DNA of 64,000 bases from an uncultured Bacteriovorax sp. (GTDB lineage: Bacteria > Bdellovibrionota > Bacteriovoracia > Bacteriovoracales > Bacteriovoracaceae). The notes beneath the pieces are model-generated. The model did no database searches and was not told where the DNA came from. It was given only the letters and a program-made list of their open reading frames with translations. The DNA is taken from NCBI GenBank assembly GCA_946481315.1, contig CAMLMH010000002.1:372001-436000 (forward strand). The letters run 5' to 3'. Numbering within the stretch: the first letter of the stretch is position 1; every line of letters begins with the position of its first letter. The position numbers and the translations under genes are program-made. This document shows, in pieces, positions 27,138 through 37,100 of the stretch.

Positions 27138-28421
27138 TTACTTATAGGCTTTTTTTAATTGTTCAATGTGTGTTGGTTTGAGCGATCCGTTTCGCGAACA
27201 CATCAAATTGTCCACATCGATTTCGTAATAGATCATGGCCTTCTCTTCAGTGTCATAAAACTCCAGGTAACAGTCTTCAAACCCCAGAACGTGTCCGTAT
27301 TCATGACGAATCGTCCACTCCTGATCTGAGCTGTTGATGGGATATTCAGCTTCCATGGTGATAAGGTTTCCGGCAATCCCGTTAACGTTGGCCGTGGTTC
27401 CTTCTTTAAACTGTATGCGTGGAATATCTTTATCTGATGGAGTTTTATAATCAATCAACAAATTGACTGTCAGGTCCTGCCACTGTCCCTGCCATTCATC
27501 TTCCACGTTTTTTTTAAGCCAGGTTTTTACATCGTCGCGTTCCGGAAGCTGAAATGGTGAAAACAAAATAGTTCCGGTCTTATTCCAGTGAATCTCTGGC
27601 CTCGTCTTTTTGATTGTGTAAAAAAGGTCGTACATGCTTTTGCCGTATTTAGCAAAACGCTGATAAAAACCAAATAAAGAGTTGCGGCCGATATGTTTGC
27701 GTAGTTCTGAGTGACAGTCTTTTAAATCGAAGTCTCCGTTGCGGCACAATCCCAACAGCCAGCCTCTGATCTGATTTTGTTCATCAGAAGATAGAGTTGT
27801 CCATTCGGCCAATTTGCTTTTTAAGTCCGGTATTTTATTTAGGAAGAGATAGCCACGAACATCAAAGATAGCGCGGTTAATGTACCAGCTAAGCCATTCG
27901 AGAGAACTGGAGTGCCGAATGGTGTTTTGATAAATCCGGTCGAGTTTCCGAAGGGCCACTACAAATTCCTGGTCACTGACCGGTGGATTGACCGGAAACT
28001 CCATGGTGGAGGTTAATACTTCACTTACACTTTTTGGTGTCACTGTCAGAAAGTCGTTATACTGCTTCACCAGGATCGCTGTCGATGTTTTCATCGGATC
28101 AGAGATGGGAACACCACCGGAACTTCCTGCATGGGAGAGATCCAGCTGATTGTCAAAAGAGCGGTGAGCGTTGACTACATTGAGCCAGAGGCTTGCTCTC
28201 TTACCAACTGCCAAGAGAAATTGCAGCTGACGATCTTCTTCACTGCTTTTATTCTTTATTTCTTTGGCTTCAATCCTCGCGGCCAGATTTTCTTCTACTT
28301 GCCGGATAATATCGTCATTGATTTTCAGACCAACCGGCCCTATATGCGGAGGCATAGGAAGTGCTGCCTTAAGTTGAGTTGAAAGAAGTATAAGTAAAAA
28401 AGCTATGTGTAACTTAAGCAT
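27138..28421 (-). CDS. Secreted metzincin-like zinc metalloprotease
   Basis: 427 residues with a signal peptide (MLKLHIAFLLILLSTQLKA). Near residue 375 RHEYGHVLGFEDC matches HExxHxxGFxD, the extended zinc motif of metzincins with Asp in place of the third His. About 25 residues later DNLMCS could be the Met-turn. The long N-terminal part is helical and unassigned, possibly a prodomain. The start codon shares one base with the thiolase stop (TAATG), so a secreted protease is translated from a catabolic operon. The exact peptidase family is uncertain. Confidence 0.75.
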   Translation of the reverse strand: MLKLHIAFLLILLSTQLKAALPMPPHIGPVGLKINDDIIRQVEENLAARIEAKEIKNKSSEEDRQLQFLLAVGKRASLWLNVVNAHRSFDNQLDLSHAGSSGGVPISDPMKTSTAILVKQYNDFLTVTPKSVSEVLTSTMEFPVNPPVSDQEFVVALRKLDRIYQNTIRHSSSLEWLSWYINRAIFDVRGYLFLNKIPDLKSKLAEWTTLSSDEQNQIRGWLLGLCRNGDFDLKDCHSELRKHIGRNSLFGFYQRFAKYGKSMYDLFYTIKKTRPEIHWNKTGTILFSPFQLPERDDVKTWLKKNVEDEWQGQWQDLTVNLLIDYKTPSDKDIPRIQFKEGTTANVNGIAGNLITMEAEYPINSSDQEWTIRHEYGHVLGFEDCYLEFYDTEEKAMIYYEIDVDNLMCSRNGSLKPTHIEQLKKAYK

Positions 28422-29617
28422 TAACAGTTCCTGAAGCTAACGGCAATTCCCTGACCAACACCGATACACATCGTGGCCAGACCTTCCTTTATATTTTTAT
28501 TTTTTTTCATTTGATGAGCAAGAGTCGTCACAATGCGGGTACCGGAAGATCCAAGAGCATGTCCGATAGCAATAGCACCACCGTTCAGGTTCACTTTGGA
28601 AGAATCCATTTCGAGACCTTTAATACAACCCAGAGACTGGGCGGCAAAAGCCTCATTTAGTTCGATAGAATCAAAGTCTGATATTTTCTTTTTGGTTTTC
28701 TGGAGCAGGACTTTTACAGCTTCTACCGGTCCAAGTCCCATTGTATTAGGATGCAATCCGCGGACGGCAGCCCCGGTGATTTCCATCATTGGTGTGAGAT
28801 TGTGCTTTTTTAGAAATTCTTCCGAGACGATCAGCACTCCGCTGGCACCGTCATTCATCGGACTGGAATTTCCGGCAGTCACCGTTCCTTCTTTTCTAAA
28901 TACTGGTTTTAGTTTTGCCAGTGCTTCCATTGTCGTATCTGCGCGAACGCATTCGTCCCGATTAAAGATATAAGAATCTTTTTTTATTTCCACCGTATAT
29001 GGAATGACTTCGTCATTAAAATCGCCGCGGTCCCAGGCTGCCGCTGCTTTTTTATGGGAGTTTAGCGCAAACGCATCCTGTTCATCGCGGGAAATTTTAT
29101 AGAGAGCAGCGACTTCTTCGGCTGTTTCTCCCATCCCCAGAAGCGGAAACATCTTTTCCATTTTAGGATTCACAAAACGCCAGCCAAACGTTGTATCGAA
29201 CATTTTTTGCTCACGATCAAAAGGCCCTGCAGCTTTTGCCAGCGCATACGGAGCGCGGGTCATGCTTTCAGCACCGCCAACAATAAGACAGTCGGCAATT
29301 CCGGACTGAATGCGGGCGTACCCGTCAATCAGGGCATCCAGCGAAGATCCACACAATCGATTGATGGTTGTCCCAGGAACTTCCAGGGGAAATCCTGCCA
29401 GAATCAGAGACATACGCGCAAGATTGCGGTTATCTTCACCCGCCTGATTGGCACAACCTACAATCACATCGTCGATCAAGGCCGGATCAAAAGAGAGTGA
29501 TTGTTTTAGATCAAAAAGAACGTGAGCGAGCAAATCATCCACTCTGACTGGTGAAAGTTTCCCCATTAGTTTACCTATGGCAGTTCTTTTGGCGTTTACG
29601 ATAAATGTTCTTCTCAT
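28421..29617 (-). CDS. paaJ: Thiolase (acetyl-CoA acyltransferase), probably PaaJ-type
   Basis: 398 residues from the ATG at 29617 (AGGAAAAGAT upstream). Catalytic residues are all present: the nucleophilic Cys in INRLCGSSLDAL, the His in AIAIGHALGSSGTR, and the second Cys in MCIGVGQGIA. Type I/II biosynthetic and degradative thiolases cannot be separated by these motifs. Position after PaaF, PaaG, PaaA and PaaH suggests cleavage of 3-oxoadipyl-CoA into succinyl-CoA and acetyl-CoA. It is coupled to the secreted protease gene by TAATG. Confidence 0.87.
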   Translation of the reverse strand: MRRTFIVNAKRTAIGKLMGKLSPVRVDDLLAHVLFDLKQSLSFDPALIDDVIVGCANQAGEDNRNLARMSLILAGFPLEVPGTTINRLCGSSLDALIDGYARIQSGIADCLIVGGAESMTRAPYALAKAAGPFDREQKMFDTTFGWRFVNPKMEKMFPLLGMGETAEEVAALYKISRDEQDAFALNSHKKAAAAWDRGDFNDEVIPYTVEIKKDSYIFNRDECVRADTTMEALAKLKPVFRKEGTVTAGNSSPMNDGASGVLIVSEEFLKKHNLTPMMEITGAAVRGLHPNTMGLGPVEAVKVLLQKTKKKISDFDSIELNEAFAAQSLGCIKGLEMDSSKVNLNGGAIAIGHALGSSGTRIVTTLAHQMKKNKNIKEGLATMCIGVGQGIAVSFRNC

Positions 29618-29644
29618 ATCTTTTCCTGGCAAAATTTATATGTT

Positions 29645-30301
29645 TTAAAGAGAAAGTTTTAATTGCTTGGAGAGGCGATAACGTGGGTCTTCCGTGATTT
29701 CAAAAAGTTCATGCAGAAGTTCTGCCACGTGAATCAGACCGATTTTTTGTCCCCATTCAATGGGACCTAGTGGATAGTTCACACCATTTTTCATGGCCAG
29801 GTCGATGGCCTCTGCAGTGGCCAGTTTTTCATCGAGAGCAAAGTAAGCTTCGTTGATGATCATAGCAATAGTGCGGGGATAGTGGAAACCCAATTTTAAG
29901 TCCTGATGGAGCACGCCGTGTTTGTTTAGGGAGCGAATGAAAGTCGTGATTAACTCCTCTGCTTTTATATCCGGATTGTATGGATTGAGGGCATATTCAA
30001 CTGAATCAGTTGGTGAATCAAATAACAGGGAGACGGCCCCGATAACTTGAGGACATTGCTTAAGGACCTTTTCTCCCCAGCATAAAGTGAGGTCAGAGAT
30101 GATTTTTGCTTTCGTTGTCCGGGCAAGCTCTTTGAGTAAAAAGATTTTTTTCTTAGTCCGTAATAAACTCAAATCTATTATCAGTTCATGTGTCTCGAAA
30201 CTGGCCAGTGCCTCATCAATGGACTTGGTTTCCCAGGCTTCGCTGATGGCAGCATATTGCGGATGATTTTTTTCGATAATGATCATCGGGTTAAGAATCA
30301 T
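29645..30301 (-). CDS. Separate C-terminal half of 3-hydroxyacyl-CoA dehydrogenase PaaH
   Basis: 218 residues from the ATG at 30301. The last 85 residues (FHYPRTIAMIINEAYFAL, then GVNYPLGPIEWGQKIG) form the second 3HCDH domain found at the C-terminus of PaaH. The first 125 residues correspond to the inter-domain linker region of PaaH. There is no NAD-binding motif. It overlaps the preceding dehydrogenase gene by 11 bases in another frame. Together the two ORFs total 506 residues, close to one full PaaH. Translation by coupling seems likely; a frameshifted single gene is the alternative. Confidence 0.7.
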   Translation of the reverse strand: MILNPMIIIEKNHPQYAAISEAWETKSIDEALASFETHELIIDLSLLRTKKKIFLLKELARTTKAKIISDLTLCWGEKVLKQCPQVIGAVSLLFDSPTDSVEYALNPYNPDIKAEELITTFIRSLNKHGVLHQDLKLGFHYPRTIAMIINEAYFALDEKLATAEAIDLAMKNGVNYPLGPIEWGQKIGLIHVAELLHELFEITEDPRYRLSKQLKLSL

Positions 30302-31157
30302 ATGTGTAAAAACCTTTATTAGATTTGCGGCCGAGACGGTTGGCATTCACCATATCTTTTTGCAGCCGGTGAGGTTTGAAACGAGGCTCATCAAAAAAAG
30401 CGCGGTAGACCGACTCGGTGACACTCAGGTTGACATCGATTCCGATCATGTCCATCAGTTCAAACGGACCCATTTTGAAGCCGCCCACTTTTTTCATGAC
30501 TTCGTCGACTTCTTTTATTTTTTGTAGGTCGTAATGTTCTACTGCGCGGAGAGCTTCACCGTAAAAATTGCGTGCCACGCGATTGACAATAAATCCCGGC
30601 GCGTCCGCACAGAGGCATGCAACTTTACCCCGCTGATTAAACCAGCCAAAGAGTTGTTTTGATATGTCGGTATCAGTTTCAATTCCGCTGATAACTTCTA
30701 CCAGTTTCATAATCGTTGCAGGATTAAAGAAGTGTAGCCCCAGAAAGTTTTTTTTCCTATTTTCTGTAAGATGAGCTGCAAGTTCAGTAATGGGAAAAGA
30801 TGAAGTATTTGAAGCCATAATTGTATCTGTACCGAGAATTGAATCCAGTTGTGTAAAAAGATCCTGCTTGGCCTTTTTGTCTTCAATAATGGCTTCAATG
30901 ACCAGATTAGCTTTGGGATTAATGTCTTCTAGTTTTTTTACTGATAGTCTTGGCTTTAGACTTTCAACTGCTTCAGCACTCAGTTTTCCTTTAGTGCAAA
31001 GGTTATCCAGAGAAGCAACTATTTTTTCTCTGCTCTTTAGTGCAAATTCATAATTGCTGTCGACCATTTCAACAACAAGGTTTTGTTGCAGGAACCACTG
31101 AGCAATTCCTTGCCCCATAGTTCCTGTACCGATAACAACAATATGTTTTAGATCCAT
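30291..31157 (-). CDS. paaH: 3-hydroxyacyl-CoA dehydrogenase, N-terminal half of PaaH
   Basis: 288 residues from the ATG at 31157 (a GTG at 31166 is the alternative). The NAD site is VIGTGTMGQGIAQWF. LGLHFFNPATIMKLVEVI and the first 3HCDH domain (GFIVNRVARNFYGEAL) follow, ending with RKSNKGFYTYDS. This is a complete short dehydrogenase of the FadB/Hbd type and could work alone. In the Paa pathway it oxidises 3-hydroxyadipyl-CoA. The next gene supplies the second 3HCDH domain normally fused to PaaH. Confidence 0.88.
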   Translation of the reverse strand: MDLKHIVVIGTGTMGQGIAQWFLQQNLVVEMVDSNYEFALKSREKIVASLDNLCTKGKLSAEAVESLKPRLSVKKLEDINPKANLVIEAIIEDKKAKQDLFTQLDSILGTDTIMASNTSSFPITELAAHLTENRKKNFLGLHFFNPATIMKLVEVISGIETDTDISKQLFGWFNQRGKVACLCADAPGFIVNRVARNFYGEALRAVEHYDLQKIKEVDEVMKKVGGFKMGPFELMDMIGIDVNLSVTESVYRAFFDEPRFKPHRLQKDMVNANRLGRKSNKGFYTYDS

Positions 31158-31166
31158 GTTTTTCAC

Positions 31167-31994
31167 TTATGCTCGTTTAGCTTCTCGCTGAGGCTGGTCT
31201 TCTTCACGGTATACTGGAATAGTGAGACCAACTTCATCGCACATTTCCTGAATTTCTTTGACGAACACTTCACGAATCTCTCCGTTGGTTCTTTGTTTTA
31301 ATCCCAGGTTTACGTAAAGGTCATTGCTCGCACCTTTCGTTGAGCCAAATACATTCATCACTCGCGGCCACCATAGATTAAGGCGTTCTTGAAGAAATGG
31401 TTTTTGCTCCGGATCTTTTGCCAGAATCTTGACCCATTTATCTCCGTGAGCAAGGTGCATGACTTCTTCTTTGTAAATTCCTTCAATGGCCTTTTTCCAC
31501 GGAGTATAGCTGGAATTAAAGGTATCCTGCAGCTGGTGACCGGCAGCCCGGTCCATCAGGAAATTGAAGAGAATATAATCCGTCCAGTATTTGATATCGT
31601 AGTAAAAAATGTTAACCCGGTAGTCGTCTTTGAGTCTTTTGAATCCGATGTTGACCTTATCTTCCTCTAGTTTGTAGCCGAGTTCTTTCGATTCAGTGTG
31701 GGATTTGGTATCTTGTCCCAATTCGTCTAATAAACGGTAGATGACCGAAGCGTGGCGCATTTCATCTTTTACCATTTGGGCCACGATGACTTTTTCCTGA
31801 ACTGTCGGTGCTTTTTCAATCCACGGCATATATCCAAGTGCCCCTGAGTATTCAGAGTCCCCTTGCATCCAGAGAAGATTTAAAAGATGTTTGCGGTAAA
31901 ATTCCGGTAGCTGATCTTCAGCTTCGAAAGTTCTTCCGTTTTTGATATCTTCAAATAATTTTAGTTCTTCGGCAGAGTAAGTATGAGTTGTCAT
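31167..31994 (-). CDS. paaA: PaaA-like ferritin-fold subunit of phenylacetyl-CoA epoxidase
   Basis: 275 residues, about 35 shorter than E. coli PaaA, with the loss at the C-terminus. The DQLPEFYRKHLLNL region and APTVQEKVIVAQMVKDEMRH align with PaaA. The six di-iron ligands appear intact: E48, E78, H81, D148, E177 and H180. PaaA is the catalytic subunit that epoxidises the ring of phenylacetyl-CoA. The partner genes paaB, paaC, paaD and paaE are not in this window, so they must lie elsewhere or the system differs. Neighbouring PaaG, which uses the epoxide, supports the assignment. Confidence 0.82.
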   Translation of the reverse strand: MTTHTYSAEELKLFEDIKNGRTFEAEDQLPEFYRKHLLNLLWMQGDSEYSGALGYMPWIEKAPTVQEKVIVAQMVKDEMRHASVIYRLLDELGQDTKSHTESKELGYKLEEDKVNIGFKRLKDDYRVNIFYYDIKYWTDYILFNFLMDRAAGHQLQDTFNSSYTPWKKAIEGIYKEEVMHLAHGDKWVKILAKDPEQKPFLQERLNLWWPRVMNVFGSTKGASNDLYVNLGLKQRTNGEIREVFVKEIQEMCDEVGLTIPVYREEDQPQREAKRA

Positions 31995-32019
31995 TGATGA
32001 CCTCCAGATTTTTTAATTT

Positions 32020-32808
32020 TTATTGTCCGGTAAATTGTGGTTCTCTTTTTTCTAAGAAAGCACAGAGACCTTCTTTGTAATCTTTGCTGTTACCCAGAAA
32101 ACGCTGAACATAAGTTTCTCTTTCCATTGACTGATCAAAAGTCGAATCAATTGCTGATTTAATATTCTTTTTAATCATCTCACTTGAAAGAGGCGAGAGT
32201 TTATTGATGTTGAGAGCAAAATCAAATGCCTCTTTCATCGGATCGTCGCTGAGTTTATTGATCAGGCCTGAGGTCGCTAATTCATCACTGGTCAGTGCAT
32301 TTCCCAGCAGAAAAAATTCCATTGTTTTTTGATAACCAAGTGCTCTTGAAAAAATATAAGTTGAACCTGCATCAGGGGCTAAGCCTAATTTAGAGAAAGC
32401 ACCGACAAACTTTACACCTGGTTTAGACACCAGAAGATCACAGGCAATAGCTACAGAAATACCGGCACCTGCACAAACGCCGTTAATACAGCCGATCACA
32501 ATTTTTTTGGAATCGCGAATGGCATTAATCAGCGGATTCCATTCTGTCTGCAGCGTGTGTCCCAGATCAACACCGCCATTTGTCGCCTGAATATTGCGGT
32601 CATTTAAGTCCTGACCGGTACAGAAAGCTTTTCCTTCACCTGTCAGGATAATGGAATGAACACCCGGACTTTTGTTGGCTTCCCGAATAGCGGAGATGAT
32701 TTCCATTTTCGCTTCAGCATTGAGGGCGTTGTAAAGTTCCGGACGGTTCATGCTGATAACGGCAGTCCGGTTTTCTTCAGTATATTTAATAAATTTAAAC
32801 TGTGACAT
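32020..32808 (-). CDS. paaG: 1,2-epoxyphenylacetyl-CoA isomerase (PaaG-type crotonase)
   Basis: 262 residues. The crotonase fold is clear (ALNAEAKMEII, then VIGCINGVCAGAGISVAIACD). AFCTGQDLNDRN and the stretch FVGAFSKLGLAPDAGSTY match PaaG, including the catalytic Asp of the PDxG motif. PaaG converts the ring epoxide into an oxepin and also isomerises double bonds later in the route. Its place directly upstream of paaA in transcription order supports the call. A general enoyl-CoA isomerase is the fallback. Confidence 0.87.
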   Translation of the reverse strand: MSQFKFIKYTEENRTAVISMNRPELYNALNAEAKMEIISAIREANKSPGVHSIILTGEGKAFCTGQDLNDRNIQATNGGVDLGHTLQTEWNPLINAIRDSKKIVIGCINGVCAGAGISVAIACDLLVSKPGVKFVGAFSKLGLAPDAGSTYIFSRALGYQKTMEFFLLGNALTSDELATSGLINKLSDDPMKEAFDFALNINKLSPLSSEMIKKNIKSAIDSTFDQSMERETYVQRFLGNSKDYKEGLCAFLEKREPQFTGQ

Positions 32809-32824
32809 GTTAAAACCTCTTAAC

Positions 32825-33604
32825 CTAATTTCCTTTGTAGTCCGGATTTCTTTTTTCCATGAATGCTTTCATTCCTTCTTTCTGATCAGCGGAAGCAAAT
32901 GTGAGATAGAAATTACGGCGCTCGAAATCCATGCCGTCTTTCAATGTCATTTCAAAGGATTTGTTGACGGCTTCTTTGGCCAGACGAACGGCCACAGGAG
33001 CACGGTCGGCGATGGTTTTAGCAAGTTCAAATGTTTCCTGCAGCAGTGTCGGTGCCGGAACAACTTTCGCCACTAATCCCCAGTCGTAAGCAGTTCTTGC
33101 ATCAATCATGTCACCGGTAAGAACCATCATCATTGCTTTGGATTTTCCAATTGCACGTGTGAGTCTTTGAGTTCCGCCAGCTCCGGGAATGGTGCCGATT
33201 TTTATTTCCGGCTGAGAAAATTTTGCATCATCTCCGGCGATAATCAGATCACAGGACATGGCCAGCTCGCAGCCTCCACCCAACGCGAAACCATTGACTG
33301 CAGCGATGATCGGTTTTGTGATCAAACGGAGCATCTCCCAGGTGCGGAAACGCTGATCGTTGATTTGATCCACCGGGGTCGCTGTCACCATCTGTGCGAT
33401 ATCCGCTCCGGCAGCAAACGCCCGCTCATTTCCGGTGAGAATGATGACCCGCACGTCGGGATTTTTATCCAGAGAGAGAAAACATTCTACCAGTTCCTGC
33501 ATCAGATCAGTTGAAAGTGCATTGAGCACTTTGGGGCGATTGAGAAGCACGAGTGCGATATGAGTATTTTCGCGATAAGGATATTCACAAAGAATATTTT
33601 CCAT
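32825..33604 (-). CDS. paaF: Enoyl-CoA hydratase (PaaF-type)
   Basis: 259 residues. Both catalytic glutamates of enoyl-CoA hydratases are in place: GGGCELAMSCD and FSQPEIKIGTIPGAGGTQR. The oxyanion-hole segment is FAAGADIAQM. The sequence is that of a general short-chain enoyl-CoA hydratase. With PaaG, PaaH and thiolase next to it, hydration of 2,3-dehydroadipyl-CoA is the likely job. It follows the EthD-like gene by 2 bases and precedes paaG by 16. Confidence 0.87.
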   Translation of the reverse strand: MENILCEYPYRENTHIALVLLNRPKVLNALSTDLMQELVECFLSLDKNPDVRVIILTGNERAFAAGADIAQMVTATPVDQINDQRFRTWEMLRLITKPIIAAVNGFALGGGCELAMSCDLIIAGDDAKFSQPEIKIGTIPGAGGTQRLTRAIGKSKAMMMVLTGDMIDARTAYDWGLVAKVVPAPTLLQETFELAKTIADRAPVAVRLAKEAVNKSFEMTLKDGMDFERRNFYLTFASADQKEGMKAFMEKRNPDYKGN

Positions 33605-33606
33605 GG

Positions 33607-33915
33607 TTAGGCCTTAACCACTTCTTCTTCAGCAAAGTGGACCGAAACAATATCTTTGTAATTAGTGAAAGCATCTTTTCCGGCGGCCATGTTTTCGGGA
33701 CTTGCCATTGCTGCTTTAAAATCTTCTTTGGAAGCAAAACAGAGTTCTGCAATCAAATGCAGGTCACTTGAGCCGCGTGGTCCGCCTGTGACTTTGGTGA
33801 AACGAAATTCTTTAACAAGCGGTACTTTACGGGCGATTTCTTTGTGACCTTTGTACCAGTCTTCAAAAGAATTGACATCGGCAGGTGTTTTATAAATCGC
33901 AATCATTTTGTACAT
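33607..33915 (-). CDS. EthD-family small protein
   Basis: 102 residues forming one ferredoxin-like alpha/beta barrel (EthD/dimeric barrel). YKMIAIYKTPADVNSFEDWY and the C-terminal DIVSVHFAEEEV are typical. Family members are small dimeric proteins associated with ring-oxidation gene sets, some acting as isomerases or accessory factors. It appears to be the first gene of the paa-type operon, with GAGAGGA upstream, and is divergent from the oxidoreductase gene across about 200 bases. Confidence 0.82.
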   Translation of the reverse strand: MYKMIAIYKTPADVNSFEDWYKGHKEIARKVPLVKEFRFTKVTGGPRGSSDLHLIAELCFASKEDFKAAMASPENMAAGKDAFTNYKDIVSVHFAEEEVVKA

Positions 33916-34118
33916 TTTTATCCTCTCGTTTTAGGGCGTTTTAAAAGATGAAAAAGTGTAACATTAGCTTTTTGCGTTTAGCAAATTATCAGAGCAGATT
34001 AGAGGGAAATGCTGCTTGTGGACAACACCGTGTTCCTTCTTTGCGAAGCTTGAATTCTGTGCCATATTTTCTGTTATCACATAATACGCAGTCCATAACC
34101 ACAGGTAGCACAAAGACA

Positions 34119-37100
34119 ATGACAACTGAAATTTATAATGGCAACGAGCTGATCATTCAGGGGGCCCTGGAAGCAGGATTTCACCTCTACACCGGATATC
34201 CCGGCTCTCCGCTCGCTGATTATTTCAATATTCTGCACGAAAGAAAAAAAGAATTTCAGGAAAAAGGAATTCGCGTAGTCATTGCGAACTCTGAAGCCAA
34301 TGCTGCGGCCATGGCAGGGGGAGCAAAACAGGCCAATCGTCATGCACTGGTAGCAATGAAATCCATGGGACTGCATGTGGCCTCAGATGCTCTTTCTGTA
34401 GGAAACTTCGCCAATCCCGGAACAGGTGGAGTCGTGGTTGTTGTCGGAGACGATCCATGGTCAATTTCAACCTCAAGCCCTGCTGATTCCCGCTATCTCT
34501 TTAAACATCTGCATATTCCTTTTCTCGATCCATCCACTCCACAAGAGCTGAAGGACTGGATGAAAACAGCTCTGGAGCTCTCAACTGAAACGTCTGTTTA
34601 TCAGGGCGTTTTGTTGACAACGTTTATGGCCGAAGGCGGAGGAAGAGTGCAGACCGGTCCGGAAAAAATGATCGACAACACCTTGACTGATCTCGATCCG
34701 GCGACATTTGATTTATCTAAAAACGTCATGGTTCCGCCCAATTCTCTGAAAGCGGATGTGACCATGATCAAAGACAGATTTCCCAGAGTTTTAGCGGCCC
34801 TGAAAGAAAAAAAACTGGACCAGTGTATGGGGTTAGCTCAGGCAAAAATCGGATTTATTTCCAGTGGCGCTGTGTTTGAAATACTAAAGCAAGTACTGGA
34901 TGAAAATCATGCGCTGGAGCGTTTTTCACTCTATAAAGTAGCAGCACCTTTTCCACTCATCGATGATCTTCTACTGCCTTTTCTGCAAAATCTCGACACA
35001 CTTATTGTCGTGGAAGAAAAGCGAGGTTTTTTGGAAACGGAACTCGCAGAAGTCATTCACCGTCACGGACTGAAAACAAAAATCCTGGGAAAACGATTTT
35101 TACATACTGAAGGCTTTCCTGTGCATGGAGGACTTAATTACGACATCATCGTCGATAAACTATCCGTCGTTATGCAGGAGCTCGGTCTTGGACCCTGTCA
35201 TACAACGAAGCCGGGTCCGACACTCACTGAAGTCATGCCGCGAAGACTTCCGACATTTTGTCCGGGCTGTCCGCATCGAGAGACACTTTCTCTGTTAAAA
35301 GATTTGCGAGCTCACCTGAAAGCCCAGAATATCAATCTCATTTCTCACGGAGACGTTGGTTGCTACTCACTTTCTTTTCTTGAACCTTTTAAAGAAATGC
35401 ATAACCTGTCGGCCATGGGACAGGGAGGAGCGCTGGGTGCCGGTGTCGATCTCTTTACCACTAATCCTTCTGTTGTTTTAATGGGCGACTCAACGTTTTT
35501 CCATTCGGGAATCACCGACATTTCCAATTCTGTTCAGATGGGGCACGATATCACATACATTTTGCTGGATAATGATAATACCGCAATGACCGGTCACCAG
35601 ATGACTCCGCGAACAGGTATGTCAGTTGAGGGGAAGAAACGCCCGGCCCAGGATATGCTTCAGCTTGTATCGGCCTTAGGTGTGGATGAAGCTCTGGAAG
35701 TCAATCCCTCTGATCGCTATTTCTATCAGAACCTGTTGCGCGAAATCGTCATGAAGAAGGGAACGAAAGTCATTATCTCCAATAAAGAATGCGGGCTCAC
35801 GTTTCACGGACGGAAAAAAGCAACCGAGCGAAAACTCTTTTCTCAGGGGGAAAGTGTTCCCGTACAGACATTTTATCAGATTAACACCGATGCCTGTGAG
35901 GACTGCCGCGTCTGTGTGGAAATGACCGGCTGTCCGGGACTTTCTCAGATGCATGATGCTTATGGAACCAAGGTCACTATTGATCCACAAATTTGTGTCT
36001 CCGATTCTTATTGTACTAAGATCAAGGCCTGTCCGAGTTTTGAATTAGTTGAAGTGCTAAATTTTCATCCTACCAAATACCGTGAAAAAAGAGCGGCCCT
36101 GGCAGCAGAAATTCTCCCGGAACCGGAAAAACGAAAAACTCTGGAGAGCATCGCAAATGGAACCGATTACCGTATGGTCGTCACGGGTGTCGGCGGCTCA
36201 GGTGTGACTACGATTTCCCGGGTGATGGCAGAAGCCGCACGCTCCATGGGAGGAAGGGAGGATATCGATTTTAAATTCGTCGATCAAAAAGGTCTTGCCC
36301 AGAGAAACGGAAATGTGACGGCCCATCTTGCTCTTTATAAAAAAGGAAAATCTCATGCCCAGGTCACTCCGTTAGGAGGCGCAGATGTTTTGTTGTCACC
36401 TGATTTGCTGGATGGCTCTCACCATCTGTCGTTTGTTCATCACCATGGATTGATCATTCTTGACAGTAAGTTTCAGGTCCCACTTTCATTGCTGCTTGAT
36501 CGTGGTCTTGCGAAGGAGCCGGTCAATCAGCAGGAACTCACGCAAAAGCTAAAAAGCCTGTTAGGAGAACGGCTGAAAATTCTCAGTATGAAAGAAACGG
36601 CAGAAGCACATCTGGGAAAAAGCGTTTATGCTTCGGCGATGATACTGGGGGCCGCTTATCAGGCCGGTGTTATTCCATTTTCTTTAACTGATCTTGAAGC
36701 TGCTTTTTCGCGCACAATGAAAAAAGAAGAGCTGAGCTTAAATCTGGAAGCTTTCACCCTGGGGCGAAAACTCTATTTAGGTCACAATGTTGTTAAAACA
36801 CAGACGGTTGTGCATAAAAAAGAATTGCTCGCTCGATCTGTGGCCGAAAGCGCATTGATTAACGGAATACAATTACAACAACGTTTTCTAAAAGATGTCC
36901 AAACCATTGCATCCATTATTCCGGTTAACCATAACTTAAATGAAGAGGATATTGCTCAATATGTGCACGATCTTTATCTCTATGATCGCGGGCATAAGAT
37001 GGAAGATTATAAAAAAGCCGTGATGAGACTCACCGAACTTTATCAGGACGCCGAGCTCTTTAAACTGGCACTACGGACCCTGACAAAAACTTTCTTTATA

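Noticed and set aside
30291..30301. Programmed frameshift joining the two PaaH parts
   Set aside because: A +1 shift would be needed and I see no convincing slippery sequence with a stimulator; overlapping stop and start with coupling explains it better.
34024..34034. Palindrome AACAC-C-GTGTT between the oxidoreductase and paa-type genes as an operator
   Set aside because: Five-base arms are short enough to occur by chance and no regulator gene is nearby to support it.
33948..34118. N-terminal extension of the oxidoreductase ORF
   Set aside because: No similarity to the family; the ATG at 34119 starts exactly where the POR domain begins, and the extension covers the likely divergent promoter region.
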